From positions 1 to 9,757 of the forward strand of contig JACPMU010000018.1 of assembly GCA_016185865.1 (NCBI GenBank): 9,757 nucleotides of DNA. Reading direction: 5' to 3'. Made by a program: the position numbers and the translations under genes. Below the pieces are notes generated by a model. That model did no database searches and was not told the origin of the DNA. It saw nothing but the letters and a program-made list of their open reading frames with translations. Source of the DNA: Candidatus Woesearchaeota archaeon. Its GTDB lineage: Archaea > Nanobdellota > Nanobdellia > Woesearchaeales > GW2011-AR4. Shown here piece by piece: positions 6,973-9,757 of this stretch; within the stretch, counting starts at the first letter, position 1; every line of letters starts with the position of its first letter.

Positions 6973-7422
6973 TTAATTCACTTTCCTGTCGCATATTTTG
7001 TTAAAATTTTCCTGAGTGGCGGCATAAACAAAGTATGTGTCTTCCCTTCCAATCAATCTTCCGTTGAAGGCTATTGCTGAGGCAGTTCCCTCCTTTATTC
7101 CTATAAAGAATACAGTATAAATACTGCTTTTTTCTACTGGATAATTATATTTTCCTGGAATTATTTCTTTTTCTATTCCGTATTTTATCCAGTCTTCCTT
7201 ATGCGCTTCATCTCTTGTAAGAATATCTGCATATTTTTTATCTTTGCCGGGCGCATTATTATTTTCTAAGTATTCCCTAACACCAGTAAAAGAGTTGCTG
7301 GCAACATCCCTATCAAATCTTATATTGGAGCATTCCAAGCATATGGTTGAGCTAGACAACCAGCTTCTGCTGAAGGCCTTGCTGTTGATTCCCCCTCCCA
7401 TTTGCAGGCAGCTGCTCATCAA
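6973..7422 (-). CDS. Downstream part of an interrupted pilin-like gene (CxxC domain, 149 aa from TTG)
   Basis: This ORF has no membrane segment of its own. Its frame is open upstream to 7524, directly after the TAA that ends the 78-aa ORF, and the 34 extra codons read like real protein (KEIDIVKEFSASDNKINELFAKL). The joined product would be 78 + 183 residues, with cysteines in the same order as the 300-aa paralogue downstream: C53, C71, C118, C141-x2-C144. The C-terminal half (KSSIYTVFFIGIKEGT...GREDTYFVYAA) has strong strand pattern and no second membrane hairpin. TTG 7422 or ATG 7419 are only the first standard start codons after the stop, and neither has a good Shine-Dalgarno. So this is either the severed end of a broken gene, a readthrough product or a sequence error. 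Confidence 0.6.
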   Translation of the reverse strand: MMSSCLQMGGGINSKAFSRSWLSSSTICLECSNIRFDRDVASNSFTGVREYLENNNAPGKDKKYADILTRDEAHKEDWIKYGIEKEIIPGKYNYPVEKSSIYTVFFIGIKEGTASAIAFNGRLIGREDTYFVYAATQENFNKICDRKVN

Positions 7423-7524
7423 TTTTGCAAAAAGCTCATTTATTTTATTGTCGCTTGCAGAGAATTCTTTTACTATGTCTATCTCCTTGTTGTTGCCATC
7501 TTTATTCTCTTTGATAATGTTATT

Positions 7525-7527
7525 TTA
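7525..7527 (-). other. In-frame TAA that divides one ancestral gene
   Basis: The minus strand reads ATA GTC TAA AAT AAC ATT ATC, and the reading frame continues without a shift from the 78-aa ORF into the CxxC-domain ORF. Changing only this codon would restore a 262-codon gene that lines up with the 300-aa neighbour. TAA is not the codon used for pyrrolysine (TAG) or selenocysteine (TGA), so ordinary recoding does not explain it. Confidence 0.75.
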
Positions 7528-7761
7528 GACTATGTAGTCTCTTATTGAGCATTTTGCCCTTGTTTCTTCGCTTGATAATATGGAGCCAACAATAGAGGTA
7601 TAACATGCTGTAGCCTCGCTAAGATCTGAAGCAAAAGCTGTTTGCCTTTGAATCAAAGGTATAATTATGATAACTGCCACAACAAGTATAACCAGCCCAA
7701 TAGCTGTAGAAAATCCTCCTCCTTCCTCCTGCCCTTTTTTACTTTTATTTGACAGATCCAT
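7525..7761 (-). CDS. Upstream part of an interrupted pilin-like gene (78 aa: leader, helix and first cysteines)
   Basis: Encodes MDLSNKSKKG/QEEGGGF, a long hydrophobic helix (about 17-37) and a short outer segment with Cys53 and Cys71. KKG/Q is the commonest archaeal class III prepilin motif. Taken alone it would be a short pilin-like stub, but the frame continues after the stop into the CxxC domain at 7524-6973, and the paralogue at 6070-6972 has anchor and domain joined. The ATG follows the stop of the 49-aa ORF by one base (TAATATG), so the two are coupled. If the stop is genuine and not bypassed, this stub may still be made and inserted in the membrane, where it could act as an independent small subunit. 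Confidence 0.72.
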   Translation of the reverse strand: MDLSNKSKKGQEEGGGFSTAIGLVILVVAVIIIIPLIQRQTAFASDLSEATACYTSIVGSILSSEETRAKCSIRDYIV

Positions 7762-7762
7762 A

Positions 7763-7912
7763 TTAAAAAAAAGTATCTTTAATACGCTTTACTATAAGTT
7801 TAAAAATAATATAAATGATTAAAAGTCCAAAAGCAAGAAGGGTATAAAAGGCTGTTGTCTTCCAAGTTCCTGCGCTTTCTTGACCTTTTTTATAAACACT
7901 TTTAATTTTCAC
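7763..7912 (-). CDS. Small pilin-like membrane protein with GTG start (49 aa)
   Basis: A short ORF read from the minus strand between 7912 and 7763. It encodes a basic leader with KKG/QES (8-13), then a hydrophobic helix (about 20-40, AFYTLLAFGLLIIYIIF) and a short basic tail, in effect a pilin anchor with almost no outer domain. The start is GTG; no ATG or TTG occurs in this frame after the preceding stop. A TATA box centred about 28 nt before the GTG supports a leaderless transcript that begins at this codon. Its stop is one base before the next ATG. The KKG/Q motif and the coupling make it likely real. With no head domain it could be a helix-only filament subunit or an assembly helper. Confidence 0.65.
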   Translation of the reverse strand: MKIKSVYKKGQESAGTWKTTAFYTLLAFGLLIIYIIFKLIVKRIKDTFF

Positions 7913-7934
7913 AAGAATTAACTTAAATAGTTTG

Positions 7935-7949
7935 TATATAAATATTTGG
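7935..7949 (-). promoter_or_regulatory. TATA box and TFB element before the 49-aa gene
   Basis: The minus strand reads CCAAATATTTATATA, identical over 15 bases to the element at 8614-8628. It sits 23-37 nt before the GTG at 7912, the position expected for a leaderless archaeal start. It probably drives the 49-aa gene and the genes that follow it. Confidence 0.6.
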
Positions 7950-7957
7950 GTTAAAGA

Positions 7958-8263
7958 TTATTTTTGGCAACAACAGACTCCATTTGATTCTGTTATGTCC
8001 GCATAAGTTCCTGGAATATATGCCCTATCTGATTGTCTCCTACAGTCTTCTGCAGCATCTTGTAGAGATGATCCTGTACGTACCCCAAGGCTCATGCCCA
8101 AAGCTCTGCAGCTATTTGAGCATGACGCAGTTTGTCCTACACCCTCACTGAAAACCTTGAACCTACCCGTGAACACAAAGAATAGCACTACAAGCACAGC
8201 AAGAGCAATGGCAGCTATAATTATCGTATTTATAGAGATGCTTTGTGATTTTTTTGAGGGCAT
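7958..8263 (-). CDS. Six-cysteine mini-pilin (101 aa)
   Basis: Leader MPSKKS/QSISIN, hydrophobic helix (about 12-33), then an outer domain of some 65 residues with cysteines at 48, 52, 74, 97, 98 and 99. The last three form a CCC run two residues before the end. The leader and helix are nearly the same as in the 91-aa gene just upstream, at DNA level as well as protein level, and the cysteine order CxxxC...C...CCC is identical, so the two are recent tandem duplicates with diverged heads. GTYxD before the final cysteines is also shared (85-89 here). A TATA-like AT stretch (8285-8297) lies 22-34 bases before the ATG, and GGA occurs near the start, so it may be transcribed alone as well as from the upstream gene. 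Confidence 0.82.
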   Translation of the reverse strand: MPSKKSQSISINTIIIAAIALAVLVVLFFVFTGRFKVFSEGVGQTASCSNSCRALGMSLGVRTGSSLQDAAEDCRRQSDRAYIPGTYADITESNGVCCCQK

Positions 8264-8284
8264 AATGATCCAATAGAATGTCTC

Positions 8285-8297
8285 TTTAAATATTTAA
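8285..8297 (-). promoter_or_regulatory. Possible TATA box before the 101-aa mini-pilin
   Basis: TTAAATATTTAAA on the minus strand, in the 34-base gap between the two mini-pilin genes, 22-34 nt before the ATG at 8263. It lacks the CCAAA flank of the two stronger promoters. The match is weak evidence in AT-rich DNA. Confidence 0.35.
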
Positions 8298-8573
8298 TTA
8301 TTTTGACCTGCAGCAGCATCCGTATTGGCCGTCCTTGTAAGTGCCTGCTATTAAAGATTCGCCGGTGTTGCAACTCTTGTCAAATTCTGTTAAAGTTTTG
8401 CCAACATCTGCATTAATACTTAAGCATTTCTGGGCGCAGGTGTCTGTTTCCTGCACTCCCTTTGTAAACCCTCCCAGCCTTCCTGTGAATATAGCGAACA
8501 AAACTACAAGAACAGCTAGAGCAATGGCAGCAACAATGATTGTGTTGATAGAAATGCTTTGTCCTTTCTTCAT
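8298..8573 (-). CDS. Six-cysteine mini-pilin (91 aa), first gene after a strong promoter
   Basis: The leader MKKG/QSISIN is the model archaeal class III prepilin signal. The hydrophobic helix spans about 11-30, and a compact outer domain carries cysteines at 46, 50, 68, 86, 87 and 88. Six cysteines in a domain of about 55 residues, with a terminal CCC, imply a disulfide-locked fold. It is a close paralogue of the 101-aa gene downstream and a more distant one of the 88-aa protein at 5126-5392. The gene has the best expression signals in the window: a TATA box with CCAAA flank about 50 bases upstream and AGAGGT seven bases before the ATG. This makes it a good candidate for the major, most abundant subunit. 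No other function is suggested by the sequence. Confidence 0.84.
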   Translation of the reverse strand: MKKGQSISINTIIVAAIALAVLVVLFAIFTGRLGGFTKGVQETDTCAQKCLSINADVGKTLTEFDKSCNTGESLIAGTYKDGQYGCCCRSK

Positions 8574-8580
8574 TCAGATT

Positions 8581-8586
8581 ACCTCT
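8581..8586 (-). promoter_or_regulatory. Shine-Dalgarno AGAGGT for the 91-aa mini-pilin
   Basis: AGAGGT on the minus strand, seven bases before the ATG at 8573. It is one of only two clear Shine-Dalgarno sites in the cluster, and both precede mini-pilin genes. Confidence 0.55.
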
Positions 8587-8613
8587 TTAGATAGCATTTT
8601 ATTATGGAAGTTA

Positions 8614-8628
8614 TATATAAATATTTGG
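8614..8628 (-). promoter_or_regulatory. TATA box and TFB element before the mini-pilin block
   Basis: CCAAATATTTATATA on the minus strand, the same 15 bases as at 7935-7949. It lies about 41-55 nt before the ATG at 8573, which would give a leader of roughly 20 bases that contains the AGAGGT site. This suggests a separate, well-expressed transcript for the mini-pilins, unlike the leaderless starts elsewhere. Confidence 0.6.
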
Positions 8629-8675
8629 ATTTTTGAGGGCAATATACCTTTAACAATGCTAATAACAGATAATTC

Positions 8676-8682
8676 AAAAAAA
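8676..8682 (-). terminator. T-run, possible archaeal terminator
   Basis: Seven T on the minus strand in the 194-base gap after the 158-aa gene. Archaeal termination often needs only a T-run. No strong stem precedes it. It lies before the mini-pilin promoter, in the right place to end the two-gene upstream transcript. Confidence 0.3.
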
Positions 8683-8735
8683 CGAGAGCGACTTTTATAT
8701 GTATATTGTGGAGCACTATCCTTGCGAAGCGGATT

Positions 8736-8741
8736 AAAAAA
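8736..8741 (-). terminator. T-run, possible archaeal terminator after the 158-aa gene
   Basis: Six T on the minus strand, 27-32 bases past the stop at 8768. Together with the second T-run at 8676-8682 it may separate the transcript of the two first pilin-like genes from the mini-pilin transcript. Weak by itself in AT-rich DNA. Confidence 0.3.
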
Positions 8742-8767
8742 TTTAAATTATTCCATATTAGTTAACT

Positions 8768-9244
8768 TTACCCGCAAATATCAAGTTTAGTGTACATTGT
8801 GGCTGTGCTTATCGGTATGGGAAATATTTTTGATCTTTTCTCTGCTTTGCATGCTTTTCCAAGCTTTATCAAAGGCGATTTCGGGTCTGTATAGGCCAAG
8901 AACTCATACTGCATGTTCCATTTGTCCAGAGTCTGGTCAAATATGTAATTAGCAGTTGAATTAACGTAGTTGCATGAATCCTGTCCATCATCGCATGTTA
9001 TGCTTTTAGCTTGCGAGCAATCCTGCAGAAGCTCTGTTATTGTAAGCTGTGAGCAGTCTATGGCAGCTGTCTTGAGCAGCGTGTTGAGCATGTTGGAAGC
9101 GAGTTCAGAGCTGATAAACCCTTTTCTGTACTCTGTTGGAGACTTGAGCACCAAAAACCTGACAACAAAGATTGTGGCTACAAGTAAGAGCACAATAACG
9201 ATAGCTAATCCAAGTATTTCCATCTGGGATTTCCTTGCTTTCAT
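8768..9244 (-). CDS. Pilin-like membrane-anchored protein with six cysteines (158 aa)
   Basis: Leader KARKS/QMEI and a hydrophobic helix (about 10-33), class III prepilin-like with Gln at +1. The outer domain has helical SELASNMLNTLLKTA (46-60), then DCSQLTITELLQDC (63-76) and a cysteine-rich part; cysteines lie at 64, 76, 84, 91, 132 and 157. The TITELL segment resembles INIAELI in the 189-aa protein at 2825-3394, so they may belong to one broad subunit family. NST at 95-97 is a possible glycosylation sequon. It starts 11 bases after the 157-aa gene and is followed by a 194-base gap with T-runs, so it probably ends the first transcript. I do not recognise a named family. Confidence 0.8.
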   Translation of the reverse strand: MKARKSQMEILGLAIVIVLLLVATIFVVRFLVLKSPTEYRKGFISSELASNMLNTLLKTAAIDCSQLTITELLQDCSQAKSITCDDGQDSCNYVNSTANYIFDQTLDKWNMQYEFLAYTDPKSPLIKLGKACKAEKRSKIFPIPISTATMYTKLDICG

Positions 9245-9255
9245 TTTTACCAGTT

Positions 9256-9729
9256 TTATCTGAACTGAGTTTCTATTGTCAAAACTCCAAACCCGTGCTT
9301 TCTTGAGGCTGGATCATACAATGACACAGGCACGTTTGTAACAAACCTGCTGCTGAAATCATCTGTTTTTCTTGAATATAAGCTCCACTTTGCCTCATCA
9401 GGATATATCTGAAGTACATTAACATCGCTGAATTCAAGCAGGTCATAGTAATAAATTTCATTCTCCCTCATTATGCTCTGCGCATACTCAAGCTTTAATG
9501 TATCAATGCAGTTGTCGATTATTATGTTGTCTTCGCTGCATTGAATCTCCGGCAGAAACATGATTCTTTGCGATATCCCGACAGAGCGGAGCTGCGACAG
9601 CTCCTCTTTTTCTATGTCTATGTTGCCCTTGATGACCTTGACATAGAACATAAACCCGATTATGATCAGTATAAAGAATACAAATAATACAGCGATTGTC
9701 TCTCCTATCTGGATCTGGGCTTTTTTCAT
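9256..9729 (-). CDS. Pilin-like membrane-anchored protein (157 aa)
   Basis: MKKA/QIQIGE followed by a hydrophobic helix (10-32) is a clean class III prepilin start with Gln at +1. The outer domain begins with a charged helix (38-57), has a cysteine pair (64, 74), a middle segment with tyrosines (IYYYDLLEF) and a conserved-looking end, VSLYDPASRKHGFGVLTIE, which is beta-hairpin-like. It is the first complete gene of the cluster in this window; only 28 bases of upstream sequence are visible. They are AT-rich (TTTTAAATTAAA directly before the ATG), and no Shine-Dalgarno or well-placed TATA box can be seen. It is followed after 11 bases by the 158-aa gene. Whether the operon begins further upstream cannot be told from here. 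Confidence 0.8.
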   Translation of the reverse strand: MKKAQIQIGETIAVLFVFFILIIIGFMFYVKVIKGNIDIEKEELSQLRSVGISQRIMFLPEIQCSEDNIIIDNCIDTLKLEYAQSIMRENEIYYYDLLEFSDVNVLQIYPDEAKWSLYSRKTDDFSSRFVTNVPVSLYDPASRKHGFGVLTIETQFR

Positions 9730-9757
9730 TTTAATTTAAAATTCAGTAAATCAGTGT

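Noticed and set aside
7525..7527. Recoded stop codon inserting a non-standard amino acid
   Set aside because: The codon is TAA. Pyrrolysine uses TAG and selenocysteine TGA, and neither a SECIS-like structure nor other in-frame stops were seen.
8718..8734. Small hairpin ATCC-loop-GGAT in the 194-base gap
   Set aside because: Only four base pairs with a nine-base loop; too weak to call a terminator stem or structured RNA.
8341..8790. 149-aa open frame on the plus strand
   Set aside because: It lies antisense to the 91-aa mini-pilin and runs through its promoter. The translation is low in complexity, has no recognisable domain, and conflicts with a gene that has paralogues, a TATA box and a Shine-Dalgarno.
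1..9757. CRISPR arrays, tRNA or rRNA genes, insertion sequences
   Set aside because: I saw no regularly spaced direct repeats, no cloverleaf-like sequence, no transposase-like protein and no terminal inverted repeats on either strand.

Overview
The window looks like part of an archaeal genome, most likely an AT-rich DPANN-type lineage (Woesearchaeota or Pacearchaeota style). That placement is an inference. It rests on an archaeal-type replication factor A (RPA) with a CxxC...CxxH zinc knuckle, AT-rich TATA-like boxes just upstream of start codons, and a long row of small proteins with archaeal class III (type IV pilin-like) N-termini. Every gene I can support lies on the minus strand, so transcription runs from high to low coordinates. 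I found no rRNA, tRNA, CRISPR array or insertion sequence.

Layout in transcription order. (a) 9729-8768: two membrane-anchored pilin-like proteins of 157 and 158 aa. (b) 8767-8574: a short intergenic stretch with T-runs and a clear TATA box plus Shine-Dalgarno for the next gene. (c) 8573-7958: two paralogous six-cysteine mini-pilins. (d) 7912-6070: a 49-aa pilin-like ORF with a GTG start, then a gene interrupted by an in-frame TAA (7761-6973), then its 300-aa paralogue, which carries a CxxC motif and a glycine-rich double membrane segment. (e) 6034-5126: a 52-aa membrane protein, a pilin-like protein with a possible beta domain, and a third six-cysteine mini-pilin. (f) 5112-2825: four pilin-like proteins, one with a textbook type IV prepilin motif (KKA/FTLQE). 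(g) 2828-1746: a membrane-anchored protein ending in an M15 (VanY/DacB-like) zinc carboxypeptidase domain with all motifs intact. (h) 1744-830: a 304-aa anchored protein of unknown function. (i) 788-1: RPA, cut by the window edge, with its own TATA box.

Most junctions in the cluster are TAA-N-ATG or ATGA overlaps, which indicates one or a few polycistronic units. Fourteen of the sixteen cluster products share the same plan: short basic N-terminus, Gly/Ala/Ser, hydrophobic helix, soluble and often cysteine-rich outer domain. The simplest reading is a set of major and minor pilins, or pseudopilins, for a surface appendage or secretion machine. The M15 peptidase would be a surface-displayed effector. 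No assembly ATPase, platform protein or prepilin peptidase is in the window, so the machine cannot be named. The M15 domain suggests a peptide-linked cell-wall polymer as target, possibly of a bacterial neighbour, but that is speculative.
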